A stretch of DNA of 64,000 nt, taken from Ptiloglossa arizonensis (taxonomy: Eukaryota; Arthropoda; Insecta; Hymenoptera; Colletidae). Positions 47,985 to 62,030 of the stretch are shown piece by piece. The stretch lies in contig NC_135060.1 in NCBI RefSeq assembly GCF_051014685.1, positions 3,100,001-3,164,000 of the forward strand. Direction: 5' to 3'. How positions within the stretch are numbered: position 1 is the first letter of the stretch; every line of letters starts with the position of its first letter. The translations under genes and the position numbers were made by a program. The notes beneath the pieces are model-generated. The model saw only the letters and a list, made by a program, of their open reading frames with translations, ran no database searches and was not told where the DNA came from.

Positions 47985-50844
47985 ACCTTGTATCATACGA
48001 GAACGCTGTTCGCGCATGTATTAATTTATGCGACTGAGAATCGATCTCGTCGATTCGTGTTTCGGGATCGCTGTTGTCAGCGTCGCGAACCGCCTGTTCA
48101 TATGTAGATACGCGCACTGACGTGCCGGCTAACCGAATACTAGGGAAAGTAATGAAAGATTCGAAGGGAAACGCTGGATCGAAACGCGTGATAAACGAAG
48201 CGATCAACCGAACGGTCAGTCCGATTTACTGTGTAAATTAAACGGTGTAAAGATTACCAAAAAAAAGAACCAAAAAAAAAAAAAAGACAAAACTTGGAAC
48301 AAGGAAACAAAAGAAGAGTAGGGGAAACGATACATAAGTAGCATTTTTTAATGACTTTGTGATAACGTTGTACCGTATATAGGATTGGACTAGGGTCGCT
48401 TTTTAAAGTGTGTATGATAAGCGTGGCATAAGAAACTTAACGATGGAAAATTCGGGATTCAAATTTTTCATCAGTGACACCTCACTAGCGCGCACGCGAT
48501 CGTGTTCTCTTTCTTTTTCCTTTTTTTTTTTGTTTTTTTTTTTTCATCGCGATCAACAAAGGGAGATACTTATCGTTCATTCGTGTTTTATGATCTCTGT
48601 TTGGGTTCGAACCGACACGGATGTGTTACCCGTGGAAAGAAAAGAAAAATGATAATAATGATAACGGTACCCTGTACTTTTTAGCGCGTGATGAAAAAAA
48701 AAAAGAAAAAAAAAAAATGATTGGAAACATTCGATGGAAATATTTTACTCGCCGGAATGGCGATCACGTGGGTGTTTAATTATACGAATTAATCTTGAGT
48801 CAGTAACAAGTTTTGTTATGGTGTCCGACGAATAGATCGATTTTATGAAGTATATGTGAAAATATATCGAGGACTATGCGTTGCTAACTTTGTTTCGTCT
48901 GGCTAGTGTTAAGTTTTTAGAAAAAAGAAATAGAAGGATCGTCCGTCAGTATTTCGAGAGGTTTTTAACTGTTCCGCTACGATTCTGAATTTATAATTGC
49001 GGACGCTTGCAATCATCGTTACTGGTGCAAGATTAACTCATCGTCGTCATTTTAGGTACTTAATTTCATTATAAACTTAAATTGAAAAGGTATACGATTC
49101 CTGTGTAGAAGAAAAGAAGAATTTTGAGAGTCCAGAAACGGTAGCTGGTAAATTGAAAGTAATGTTAAACCAGTCTGCATATTCCTTGCATCTCTGTCAT
49201 TACCAGTCTGTCGAAGGTTTACACGATGCGGCACAATCTTTTCGTTGTTCACGAAACGATAGTCGACATTGTTCAACGAACACTCGCTTTTCGAGCAAAG
49301 CTCCGAAACGTAAGAGAAAGAAAAGAACGATGCAAAAACTAAAGAGTAATTGTTCGCTATCGACTAAAAAACCGAATAATCGGATCCAAGGCACTATTTC
49401 AATGTTCGACTATCGACTTCAACCAGCGATCGCTTCTTTTACGTCGAGCAATCGTTCATCGTGCTTAACCATATTAGCGAGACAAATTTCATTGAAAAAA
49501 ATATAATCGAATTATTTTTTTATATCAAGTTGCTCGGTAACTTCTAAACGATAATGGGAAGTAAACGTGAATCGCGAGACGAAGGAACCGGACAATGGCG
49601 TCGTACGTAGGATCGCGAGAAAAAAAATAGACGACCATATTTCCTGGACAAATTTGTCTTGGTAATACGGTTAATGGGATCTCTGAACATTAAAAACGAA
49701 AACAGCTGGTGTGTACGAGTGTTCGTGACCGACTCTCTTTCTGATCCATTTCCACGAATCGTCCCTTTTGTCATCTCTTCTTCCTTCCTTTCCCTCTCGT
49801 TGTCAAAGAATTTATTCGAATTTCCGTTTTTTAGCTATAGTTTGCTTTGCGTAGAGTCTGTTTCATTAAAATTCGCTAGATCCGCAGATTCGAGTAACGC
49901 TAGAATGAAACAAATTCTTTTCAATGACAATAACACACAATTTACACGCACGCGTCAAACCAAATGAACGGAGCGGCAGACGCAAACCTTTTACAAACGA
50001 GTTGTGCAGAAAATTAATGAAATATACAGTGTGGTCGACCAGAAACGGATCTCCTTATGTATCGAGGATACATAGAAAATGATCAAACGAACGTTCAGAT
50101 GGTTTCGTTAGGGAGTTTTGTTAATTTTCGCTCGGGGTGAGCACGATTATCGATATTTTTAAGCGGAGACTTTTCTTGAACGACAAATAAAGTAATTGCA
50201 TCGAAGACTCTATCGGTGACGATTCTTTGATACGATATTATGCTATAACGATTCGACAGTGGATTCCATTGAACGAAACATTTGATCTTAAAGTAATATT
50301 GATCTTCGATAGAGGAAGACGGGTTTTTCATTTGAAAAGTATGGATAATTCTATATTTATTTGGAAGAAATTATCGATGAGAGATCGTCTTCGCTGAAAC
50401 TGATGAAAACGTGATCTCTAACCAGAGAATCTCGCCTACGAAACCATTTAACGTTTACCCGGAACATTTGTATGCACCTTCAAACGTGAAGAAGATATAT
50501 AATTAAGTGCATCGTTTCTGGTGGGTCCATTCTGTGCACGAATTATTAGATACGGTTGTGTCGTGCTCCGTGCAAATTACCAAAGACATCTCTTTAATTA
50601 AATCGATGTACTTATGCACCGTTAACGACTAATTCTCACACACACGTTCAGCCGATAACTATTAACTTGCGCGAAAATCAAGCACGCGTTACACGTTCTT
50701 AAGTCTTACGCGTAAATACAAATGGAGCCTAGTCAGAAGTAACATTACGATTAATGTATCACCTTTTATGTTCGTGTCATCTTTTCACCACATTCTTTTT
50801 GGCACGTGCGTTTACATCGTTGTTTAGTGCTGCTATGTTTACTA

Positions 50845-50846
<2 letters not shown>

Positions 50847-50933
<87 letters not shown>
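50847..50933. repeat. (ATT)n microsatellite
   Basis: About 29 ATT units with one interruption near 50881. A second shorter tract lies at 51114-51138. Confidence 0.95.
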
Positions 50934-52692
50934 GCTATATCCCACTTTACCGATGATTATCGTTACCCTTATTATAACTATTACAATTTATTGCTATCGC
51001 TGTTGATAGATTATTAATATTATATTATGACGTAATTATTATTGTCGCTATGATTCTTGGTGGTATCGTTATTGTAAAACTTTATTATTATCATTATTAT
51101 TACTTTTGTATCAATTATTATTATTATTATTATTATTCGCAATTTATAGGAATGGTGATTACGATTATCCATATTGTTTCCGTCGAGAAACGCTCGATTC
51201 GATTTAGACAATTATAGTAACGTTACGCCATTGATTTCGATCGCGATAAGTGAGGAAAACTTTCTATCGGTTTTTACGAAACCTTATATATATTTTTTTT
51301 TTTTTTCGAGTAATCGGACGAACGGACACGGATCACTCGTATCGATGTACTTAAATCGATTCTTCTACCTCCGAAGCGTATTCATTCGAGTTACAATCCA
51401 CGACACGAAACAGACGGACACATTTTAAAACGGAGAAAGCATTTTTATTATGCTTAAACGCTCACAAATGCACAATCGAGTAAATGAAAAGCTTACATGT
51501 TCTCGTGTAGACGATCCGTGAAACGTTTATAAATATTGGCAACGCGGGTACCAATTGAACGAAATCGTACAAAATGACGTGATCCTGTTTGTTCCGCGCA
51601 ATCGTCGTAACTACCATTGCTATCGATACAGTTGTAATTTATCATTACCATTAGATTATATTTTTTGTTTTAAATGCTAGAGATACACATAATCCGTACG
51701 AACGTCACGTTCGTCGGATGTATATGTCGTCCTTGCAATGTTAACAGATTATAATACTTTATTTTGCTGTTTTTTCTCTCGTAGAATTTGTTTTTTTTTG
51801 TTTTCATTCTTTTTTTTTCTCTCTTTTTTTTTCTCTCTTTTTTTTTTTGTATTATTAATTTTAGATTTGTGCGTCCACCGCGTTCGTTTTCCTTGGTGCT
51901 CTTAAATGTACGATCTTCTCAGATGCAACGCGCTGCAGTGTGCGTTATCGAATCAACCGAAAGACGATCGTTCGATGACACGTTTCGATATTCGTTCGAC
52001 GTCGAATCGTTGTTAATTGTAAATTTGTAAATGGCACGAACGGCCGCAACCAAACGTTCCATTTGGATCCAATTGATCCGAAATAATTTACACTTGCTTG
52101 TAAATTATTACACACGCGAACGTATAAAACGTTGAGGAGAATGTTTCGAAAACAAAAATTGGCATCCGACGAAGGACGGAGTTGTACAAAGACAAGATCG
52201 AGTTATTAAAATGATTAAAATTTGGAAAAAGATCATACAAAAAAACAAATTATTTAATTGCACAACGTTTTATTTGCTTCGACAATCGTTTTCGTAGACG
52301 ATCAAAGGTCACAGCTTTCCATTTAAATAAAATGAACTTACCATTTAATAAATCTACATCTCTGATTCTGAAACACTTTGTACAAAAAACTGTTGCTAGA
52401 ATTACGATCGAAACGTCGAACGAGAACGTAAATTTCCAAATCCTTGTATCGAAGTGATTCTCTCGTTTTCGAAGTTGACCGTGTCCGTGCCAAGGAACGA
52501 TCGTTTTTAACGCGATGGCTCGATCGCAAAACAAATTTTCTTTCGCGTCGAGGATCGACGAACCACGACGAAAACGATCGTGAATGAAATCAAAGAGGAA
52601 CCAAATTTCACCACCAAAACGCAAAGTAGTACCCTCGTGCGCACTATAGAAAGTTCACACACGCGTGTATCATGTGTACGTGTGTGTATGCG

Positions 52693-52741
52693 TGTATTAT
52701 AATATAAATATATATATACATATATATGTACACACGTATAT
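52693..52741. repeat. TA/TG microsatellite
   Basis: TATTATAATATAAATATATA followed by further ATACATATATATG, between TGTGTG-rich flanks. Confidence 0.8.
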
Positions 52742-53908
52742 CACGTCTGGGCATTACGTGTGTTTTGTGTATGTGCGTATGTGCGTATACAGATACATGT
52801 ACAAAATAATCAATGTATAATTTACGTGCGCTATCGTTGTTGAACGTGATTATCCGCGTCTCCTATCGTTGTGTTTAAACGCTCGCGTGAAAAATTCTAC
52901 TTTTTCGTTTACTTCTATCATTTTTCCTCCTGTTTCTTTTTCTTTTTTTTTTTTTCTTTTTTTTGCTCTATTTTAGTATACACCCCTTCCGACCGATCGC
53001 GAGAGACGGTCGACGAAACGAGATAAAAAAAAGGAAAAAATACGATCGATTTCTACTATTTTTTTTTTTTCTCCGTTTCCTTTTTGTCGTATACCGCAAT
53101 CAGCATGTGGGTGGCGTATGTCGAAGTAACAATACATTGTATTTATTTTGTTCGTTTAATTTTCTTGTTTGCTTTTATCGCCGTCCATCGTCCCTCAGTC
53201 CTATCAGTTCCTTCTGTTTTTTAGCTATTGTAGCGCGATTCTTTGCGTAGAATGATACTCTGTGCTACCTTTATCGAGGTGCATGTTTTATGTACGTTGC
53301 GATCCTCGAAAGACGATCGCAACGCGGATGGACCAAAAATATTGCGCAGGGACTTGCGCGCAAGCGTTCTAACCTTAAAACGAAGTCGTCCCCGTGCTTT
53401 AAGGACGCTTTTTGTTGCTCAACCTCTCCAGGGACGGATCGTTTTATTAGAAATTTTTATACAAACACTCAAATCGTGTCTATCAGATTTCTAACGATGC
53501 TGTCGTGTCGCCTCACAGGGAAATTTTCATTACGGACGTTCGTTCGCAATTTTCGTTCTCTCCGCGACACTTTCTTTCAAAATAATTGAAAAATCAACCG
53601 TACGCGCGTACACTGGTATCCCTGAAGAGGTTTACGTGTATTCGAAAGTGTTATCAGCGAACCACACTGAACGAGTACAGATTCTGTACACGCATTTGAA
53701 TTTCTTTAGCGCTTGCACAATTGCTATTGTTCGAGGGCTTTCGCGAGTAAGTCGTATCCTTTTGAAAAATATTTCGAACGTTTCGTCAGAGTTCCAACTA
53801 CAGTCCGACCGAAGAAGAAATTTACTCGACGGGTGGGGGAAGTTTTGTGAAATATTACCAGTTTGGACTCGAAATATTAGACGACTTTCGTACCTTCTAT
53901 TGCAGTTG

Positions 53909-54048
53909 CGAAAAGTTTGTGGACGACCGATTTCCTAACAAAATTCTTATTTCGAATTATTATCCATTCGTTGTACTCGAACACTTAGGAAAAGTTTCTA
54001 GACGACCGATTTCCCGACAAAATTTTTATTTCAAATTATTATCGATCG
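53909..54048. repeat. Tandem duplication, 79-bp unit
   Basis: GACGACCGATTTCC begins at 53922 and 54001, each followed by ACAAAATTYTTATTTCRAAT. The units have a few substitutions. Confidence 0.7.
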
Positions 54049-55130
54049 ATCGATGAGTAAACAAACCCTGTAAATCCCGTCGTTGATCATCGTCCAAGAA
54101 AATGAAAGATCGGTTTCCTTATCGGTTGACGCGATTTCCTCTTTGGCCCGACTATAACTAAGCGCGCGCGTACGCCACTTCGTAAATCGATTTTCTCGAA
54201 AAGCAAAGCTCGTGTAACGGAAATTTCTTCAACGTGTTCGATTTATCTCTTCGAGAAGAAGTACCCACTTTCGATTAATTTTTATTCGACGTTAAACAGA
54301 GACGAATCGTTAAAAGCCATTCGAACGACAAGACTTTCCCTGAAACGAATGCGTGCGTTTAAACGGAAAGAAAGAATTCTCGTTTGCAGTGCGATTTTCT
54401 TGTAATTCGAACTCGTACGTTCAATTATGCGCATCGGTCACGGCGAATAACTTTCGTGAATTGTACTCTAGCAGAGTTTCGTGTTCACTGACAATAGTAC
54501 GTGGCATCGACTACAATATTTTCCAATTTCACGTTTTCCCGCGCAATGCGTTGATCAGCGATACCAGCGATGACAGTTCGGCTGAACATTTCTCTACGGA
54601 GTTTCACATTGATCGTCGTCATTATTCCTTCTTCGTTGTATGATCGTGAACGAAGTGTAAGTAACCCGTTCGTACAAGCGCGTGAAAATATTAATGTCCG
54701 TAAGAAAACGGGTCAGCCGATAGGCGATTATCTGGATAGACGAGCGCTTAAGGTAGGAATTGAAGCATTCGTCGAACGAACGAGAACGTGTTATAATCCA
54801 TCCCGGAAAGAAAAAGTAGGAATTGGTAGAGTTAACTTCTCTAGCACGACACGAGCACACTGCAACGACTCCTAGATTTTCGTACATCCGTTGGACATCG
54901 GTGCAATCTTTTCTATCAATTTTCCAGCGATTTACAAATTTTTATATTCGTTTAACTTTCAATCGCCAGTGCTACCGATCACTCTACGGAGGGTAATTGA
55001 AATACGGAGGTACGGTACAAATTTCAGGGATGCACGTCCAAGAAATGATAGAATAGTTTTAGAAATACCGACGCGTTTCAATCTGTAACGAAAAGTATAA
55101 AGAAAATTTATGTTTATAAATTTTTATATG

Positions 55131-55210
55131 GGTATTTCCAATAAATTGGAGAGGTTCTCCCGATTAAAATGAGTCCAAACACGATCTTTCTCGGACTAGT
55201 TTTCATTTTC
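55131..55210 (+). mobile_element. Single-ended copy of the GAGYCCAAACACGA element family
   Basis: It contains CGATTAAAATGAGTCCAAAC followed by ACGATCTTTCTCGGACTAG, closely matching the copy near 23700. This shows a dispersed family. Confidence 0.45.
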
Positions 55211-58200
55211 GAATCACTTTCGATTATATACGATTGAATATAGTTCACTCTGTTCGATTTTATAATTTTAGATTTTTATCTGTCGGTTTAGACTTTTACG
55301 GTACGTTATCTGCAAACTTTAACAATGGATCGCGTTATATCTCGTGGTTAAAGTGCGAGGGAAAGTAAATAGTCGATGCGTTTAAAATATTATTTTAGAT
55401 CCATGTTTTTGGGTCCTCGTTAAAACGCATTTCTCATTGAAACAAGTGTATCCGGTGGGTCACAGATGGCGTTACCATTTATTTTATCAGACTCAATTGA
55501 GTTCAGCGACGAATTTCTTTTTCGCTTTTTTAACCTACTCTGGGATCTTTTATAAAATATATAGGGTACGTTCGGCAAACACTGTAGAAGGACTCGTCCT
55601 TCCATTTTTTTAATTCGTATGGTATATGAAATTTTACAATTTTTAATCGTTCTTTTAGAAACAACTAACACTTCACTATTGGTACGATATACATCATTTT
55701 TGTTGAATATCTAAAGTTGTAACAAGCAACTAATTAAATAGAATTTTCTCCTTATATTTCCCTCGTTACTAAATGTATAGAATAATGTTAAAATTAATTA
55801 TTATTTACTCTCCAACGAACTACCAAAAATTACAAAAGTTCACGTACTAATTCGTAAAACCATACAAGTACTCTACAGAGTGCTGTTCAACGTTCTGTAT
55901 AAATAACATAAATTGCCCCAGTGAAACTTAAAATATCGAAAAAGAAGGGGAGAAAAATAAATAAAAAATCGAAGTTAAACATTATTGTAACCGATAATAA
56001 AAAGTCGACATTACATCATCAATCCATGTACCGTAACACTATTCGAACGATCATCGGGGAAACGTCATTGCCGTTTAGATAACCTGTCGTGCTAGAGTGG
56101 TTAATAGGGATATTGTACGAGCTAACGTTAAACGAAAATACTGGTTTTTTAATCACGAACCTACGATTTTTATATACTGTATAGATTTTGTATATAGAGG
56201 AGCATAATCCAACTCTTCGGAAACTTTGATAACTATCTCTATGGATGTTCATTGTGTTCGGCCTAATTCGCCCTTTGCGAAGACGAGATCTCCGCCCTTT
56301 GAACCCTTTAGCTGGCGAAGCTGAAGCGAGTGGGTAAGATCGCTTTGATAATACAATAGGACTGACAAGGGGAAATCCCCAACTCGGAAATTCCAAAAAT
56401 TCGGAACCTGTCGGGTTGTGTAGGGTATGTACAAGGCATGTACAGCGCAATTTTTCCTTTACCAACAAAATTTACTTCAAGGTGTAGAAATTGATTTTGA
56501 ATTTTTATTTCTTCGATGCAACTTGAAAACTGTACGAGGTAGAGAGAAAAGTTTTCGGACAGTACGCTACCCTGTGTGCTCCAAAAGTTTCCGAATTTTT
56601 CAATTTACAAAATGGGGAGCTTCCCTTGTAAGTGTCATCTACGTGAACAATTTACAGAGAAGAAAAAGACTTAGCAAATGTACAAAGAATGCGAGCTAAC
56701 GAATAAACGCAAAAGTCGCAATATTTTCAAGCAAATGATACCAATAGGAGGGGCAAAGGGCGAAACTTTCATACGAAGAGTCGAAGATACGTTTTGCCAT
56801 ATCGTTCTCGTTAAATTATCAAGGCCAAAAGGTGAAACCTTTCGTTGATGTAAATTGAAGGGGGAAAACAAACGAAAAAAAAAAAACAGAAAGGAAGAAA
56901 GTGTAATCTATAAATTGAAACTATCGTAAGTCTATATATACAATGGGTCCTGAAACCATTCGAACGCTCGCGATTAAAAATTTATGCAAACGATACATAT
57001 GTAAATCAACCTCGCGCACCGAAGAATATTGGAAAAATTCGAAAAGAATCTACTAACACGGCAATTGGTGAAATTTATTGTAAATACGAGCTGTAGAAAA
57101 GTGAGAAAATCGATAACGAAAAATTAGCGAAGTCGAACAACCGAGACGTAATTTCCATTTTATAAAAGATAAAATTTGACCGGTGAAGCAAAGTTTATCT
57201 CAATTTATCCCTGTTGTATCGCGAGATTTCAAATTGTTTTATATTTCATTATTTTATAAAACGCACAGTTTACGAGCAATTTGTACCTATTAAGAACAGT
57301 TCAATTTAATCTGCTCTCAGTAACAAGAAATACCATATACAACAAAGGAATGTTATCGATGACTAAAAAGAAAGAAATGATTGCATTTTGTATTTAATAT
57401 TTACTAAATTATTCTCTCGTCTTTTCTCTGAAACTACTCTCTGCCTTTTCAAAAAGACACGAACGCAATAACAGACCGTAAAAACAGAGTCTGGTCTCGA
57501 TTCACAGTAAAGAAAGTGAGCTCGAATGGTAAATCGACTTCGATCCGACTATACGGTGTAACCGGAACAATCAATCGAAAGCTTCGGAACAATCGTGTAC
57601 CTACCCCGTTTATTACATTTCGTATTGCAAGCGTTTCGAATGCTTTCGCGAGCCACTGTAGAGAGCGTGTGTTAACTTGTACGTAACAAAGCTACGCGCA
57701 TCGCGTCTCTGTAAAATTGTGATCTTTCTCCTTTGGATGTTAGTCTACCGATTGTACAGAACGCACACGCACTCGCTACAATCATTCGACGAACACGTAG
57801 GTACATTGTACATAAATCGTACGTAACTCATAAGGATATTTTTTGTACGTAGTTAAATTCCGAAGTGAAAACCGCTCTCTGTCGTATATACATGTACATC
57901 CGACTAATTCGTTCCACGATGATCCTCCGCTGTACCTACGTAACCGTGCACGGAAGTCAAATTATCCGAGCTGAAAAATTCATCATTTTCTTCTGATTCT
58001 TCAAAAAAAAAAAAGAAAAAAAACAGTTTCGAAAGCGACGAAATTCTTCTCTCTTTCTCTCGACGAAATGTGAAACCATATCGATTCCGATGAACGCGCG
58101 TTTATTGCGTAAATAATGTCAACGTATTATTTACATGCCCTAGGTGGAGTCGAGTGCACATCTCTCTCTTTCTCTCTCTCTTTCTCTTTCTCTCTCACTC

Positions 58201-60128
58201 ACTCTCGCTGACTCTCTCGTGCTCTTCTAGCGTGTACTCGCTGGGAACGATCGTCGACTAATTGTTAATTGCAGCTGTAATTAGCGTATTAGTAACAATT
58301 AGATAGTGTATTAGTAATTTAGTAGACGTTCGAAGCTGTAATCGGTAAACAAGATTACAAGTGTAATTAAGAATTAGCTTGTCGACAGGATCGATTTGCA
58401 TTTGAAAATCATTCAAATTTACCATCTATCGCTTCGAGCCTCGTTCGCGACCCACGATCGTTGATATTCGAACGAGATCCATCACGACGGAGAAATGTTT
58501 TATTCGTATGAACGATTAATCGATGTAAATAATCGTACGGGATTCTTCGTTTCGATCGAGCACGATGTATCAATTTTTTCTAAATCTCAGCATTCTCCAA
58601 ATCCGTGTTCTTCTTTTTCCGGATCAATTTCGTTCCGAATCCGAGTTTTTCGTTAAGTTTCGAGAGGAGACGAGAAATTAGAAACAACCCGAATTGAAGT
58701 TAAAATCCAGCAACGAGGATATCGGGATTCAAAATTGAATTCCACCGAGTGAATAATTAGTTTCTTCCACTTCCCGACGGAAACTTCTTGTAATCTTTGT
58801 TAAATTACAAGAAGCGACGTACCACGGATAACGTGCACTCGAACGGTGGCGCAATCGGATGTTTCGAACAGGGAGGAGAGGGCAAATTTTGTTCATACCT
58901 GTATTTATAAATAAAAACGAGTACTTTTCTACGATGCCAAATCCAATCTTCTTTTATTTCTCGTCGTTACATTTAGAATTTTGTAATTATTGAAACAATA
59001 AAAGAAACATTGAACGCATTGAAACATTTATTTGCATAAATCTTTCATTCTATCTTAGGTAGGAGCATTTGCCCTTTCGGCCCTCTCCGGTTGCGCTACT
59101 GCACTCGAACGTGATAGAAGTTCGACGGAATATACAAGTTTCGATTGCAAATCGGAAGCTGTTCGTTAAAATGCTTACGGATGGTACTGGAAACGTCACG
59201 TGACACCGAACGAACGAAAACACCGAAATTCGTATCAAGGATGCTTGTAGTCTCGTACCATCGTTAACTATAACGCGTGGAATAAATATAGCAATCTCGT
59301 AACAGACAGCAGTGAGCGAAGACGTTAGTACCCTTGAGTGTAGCGTGTCGACAATTTAGGGCCGAGTCGAAGGGTTCCATTTTGGACGCCGGAACCTCGA
59401 GGGTGCTCCAAATGGAACACCTTCGAGCAGAGATACCTTTCAGCCCTTCTACCTTTCGGTAGTACAGCTGCGTGATCTTTCGAGAGAAAATTTATCCTTA
59501 AAAATACGAAAAAAGAAAATTAATATAAACCAACAGCTTTCAAATAAGATTACGCTCAAATTTATAATTATTGGCTCGCAACCAACACGGTTATCACTTA
59601 CCGAATCACTCGAGTGTGCCTCTGGTAGATCGCTATATGTGTTCCACGTATACGTACACATTTGTAATAACGTGTAACAAATTTAACGTTCACCGCTTTG
59701 TTCGCGGGCAATCGATCGATTTGTATGCGAAATTTCACAAATCAACGATGTTGTCATTTCCTGCAAAACCTGGGCAAATGGATTTCGAACGTGAGCTAAC
59801 GCAAGCGAATGGGATTGCTAAAGAATCACGGAGGGAGTTGGGGGGGTGAGGGGGATACTTCGATGTACCTAACCATGTGTTTCTCGAAACTTGTGTATAA
59901 TTACGTAGGGGGTACTGGATTCTTCGACGATCCGGGTTTACTGGAATCGACATAGTAATTAACACGATCTCTAGGATAGTGTACGTTTATCGGGTAAGCT
60001 ACGCGTCACGATGTTTAAGTATAGTAACAATATAGATTTTGTATACCGCGTGCGTGAGAATGTAGAAACGAGCATGACAGAGGATAGTGCGTGCGAGCGC
60101 GCGTTACAGAATTTACGTTCGACAGGTT

Positions 60129-60152
60129 AATAAATCGTATTTTCGAAATAAA
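60129..60152 (+). terminator. Pair of AATAAA poly(A) signal candidates
   Basis: AATAAA at 60129-60134 and again at 60147-60152, followed by T-rich sequence. Sequence character becomes more AT-rich after about 60300. It could end a long + strand transcript, but no transcript evidence exists and AATAAA is frequent in AT-rich DNA. Confidence 0.2.
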
Positions 60153-60166
60153 ACACACCGTTTATT

Positions 60167-61913
60167 TCTATTCCCGTACTTGACGATCTCCCGTCTTACC
60201 GATGCAAACTCTGAGAACAGTGTTGTTGTTGTACACGGAAGATAAGATTTCGTTGTCGAGAATGTTTACAAATACGAAACAAGCGACTTTTGACCCGTAC
60301 TTTCGTTCAGGAATAACATCGTCTTGGTGATGACAGAAAAGAGGGTATACATTATTTTATAATAACGGGTAATAACAGGTATAACTACGATAGAGTTTGA
60401 AAATTGAAACTCGAGCGGTATTTTTATTTTTGAGTATATTCTGTTCCTTGTGTCGTACAGAATTTTTCTAATTCAAAATTTAGAAGAGAACTGGCCCTTT
60501 TTTATAAGCAAAAAAATCATAGTCTGCTATAAGTAATATGTTTAGGAGAAAAATTTTTTTTAAATTGATTTAACGATATTAGTAGTATCGCTAATGTCAG
60601 CGCAAACAATCTGGTTTTGAAAAAAAAAACGCGCTTAAAATTTGACCCGAAGCATCGTACCTGCATACTACAATTTTTTCAATAAAATATATTCTATATT
60701 ATTTTTAAGGATTCAAATGATCGTTCGAGCTCGTTAGTAAGTAGTAGTATTAAAAAAATTATTTAAGACTGTGGCAAAATATTCTTAGTTCCTTTTGAAA
60801 CTCTAATATTCCCATTTGTCACATTCTTTTTTACTTCGTTCTACTGTGCATCAGATTTACTGCAATATAATTCTGACCAAAATGCATTAACATGGCGGAT
60901 GAATTCTGGTCACTTAAAAATGATGCTGACAATACTGCTCAACCTCGGAACGATTGTAAACCTCCATCTAGGGGAAATCACTAGAACTTGTACGAACTAA
61001 AACGCCTACCGTAAAGAAGGACAAGCATCGATCGGTAAAGACGTTGGAAACTTTCTCTTTAAGCGAAACGAATTAAATCGCCAGATAGAAATCGACTCTT
61101 GATTCTCTATATCGAATTATTGGTTCAGTTCGCCCATTAAAGAAATGAAAATGATTAAGCAACGACACATTATTTCGGCCACGGATATATCGCACATCGT
61201 TGTATGGCCGTGCGCAGAAAAATTGTAGGTACCTGCATTCGTGTACCTGAACCAACAGTGCTTTGGCCGTATTGTAGTCACGTGGTTTTGTTTACCTCGT
61301 TTTATCTCTCAGTAAACAAACTGGACGCTTAAGTTGAACAGATTATAGAATCCTAATTAAAATAATTCATTTAAGTATTTTTATATTGAAATACTCATCT
61401 TCTTAACGTTCAGTTACAAACATAATTGCTCGATCTCTTTTCCTTAAAATAAAGATAAAGTTGCATATTATTAATACTTCTAAATGTGTTATCTCTATGA
61501 ATTACTCAAACTTTTATGTACTATATGTGTTAATATCAAGTTGTCACAGTCAAGCACCGGCTACAATAAAAATTGAATAGAATTTAATATGACACTTAAA
61601 TTATTCTGCAAGAGGGCGTAATTAATCAACTTTCGTAACTATTTCTAAACTCAATGAATCGTTCTACGTGTTTACAATATATAAAATCATTTTTACTCTC
61701 ACTTTTAAGTTCAATAAATAGAAATATACAACCTTATTGTATAATGTGAAACCATTGAAACAAGTATACACGCGCAAAAAATGTTCCAGCTTGATTAATG
61801 TTGTATGCCCGCGGTTTTGATTCATAACCTAACCAGCTGATCAAAAATAATCACAAACATCGTACAGTCATAACCTCCTCCAAATATTTTGCGTTCAATA
61901 TAATGCACCCGAA
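60167..61913 (+). other. Intergenic region upstream of TBRG1
   Basis: AT-rich, with no recognised coding sequence or repeat. It must contain the TBRG1 promoter and 5' UTR if the assigned start is right; I see no clear core promoter motif. Confidence 0.6.
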
Positions 61914-61917
61914 ATGA
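61903..61917 (+). promoter_or_regulatory. Upstream ORF overlapping the TBRG1 start codon
   Basis: ATG at 61903 opens a four-codon frame (MHPK) whose TGA at 61915-61917 overlaps the TBRG1 ATG (61914-61916) in an ATGA arrangement. If the transcript starts upstream, this would lower or couple initiation at the main ATG. It is seen directly; the effect is inference. Confidence 0.35.
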
Positions 61918-62030
61918 CGCAAGCTTATAATTATTACAATGAGTTTCAGAAAAACGCAGAATTACAACAAAATCTAAAATACAAACAAAAATATCGAAGA
62001 TTAAAAAGGATCGTAAAGGACACAGTTTTT
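61914..62030 (+). CDS. TBRG1: TBRG1 exon 1 (start codon, basic N-terminus)
   Basis: It starts with ATG (MTQAYNYYNEFQKN) and ends phase 0 at the donor gtaagc (62031). It encodes 39 residues including KYRRLKRIVKDTVF, which joins directly to ENAALCDQV in the next exon. That junction reconstitutes the conserved family segment. Confidence 0.9.

Larger units (their letters stand above)
41439..60166 (+). other. CELF 3' UTR of unknown length plus intergenic sequence, no gene recognised
   Basis: No open frame here resembles a known protein, and the longest are low-complexity or unrecognised. The first several kilobases are rich in TA/TG tracts, T runs and A runs, as in long 3' UTRs of RNA-binding protein genes, but the poly(A) site is not determinable. 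AATAAA occurs at 47094-47099 and as a close pair at 60129-60134 and 60147-60152, among others. A CELF-type GU-rich element lies at 46475-46485. Confidence 0.5.

Noticed and set aside
50754..51017. Frames with long Ile or Leu runs resembling a membrane segment
   Set aside because: They are translations of the ATT microsatellite.
52250..52624. 124-codon minus-strand frame
   Set aside because: No family recognised and no supporting features; expected by chance in 64 kb.
56019..56468. 149-codon minus-strand frame
   Set aside because: The longest open frame in the downstream region, but no recognisable domain, no splice context and unremarkable composition. Possibly a repeat fragment.
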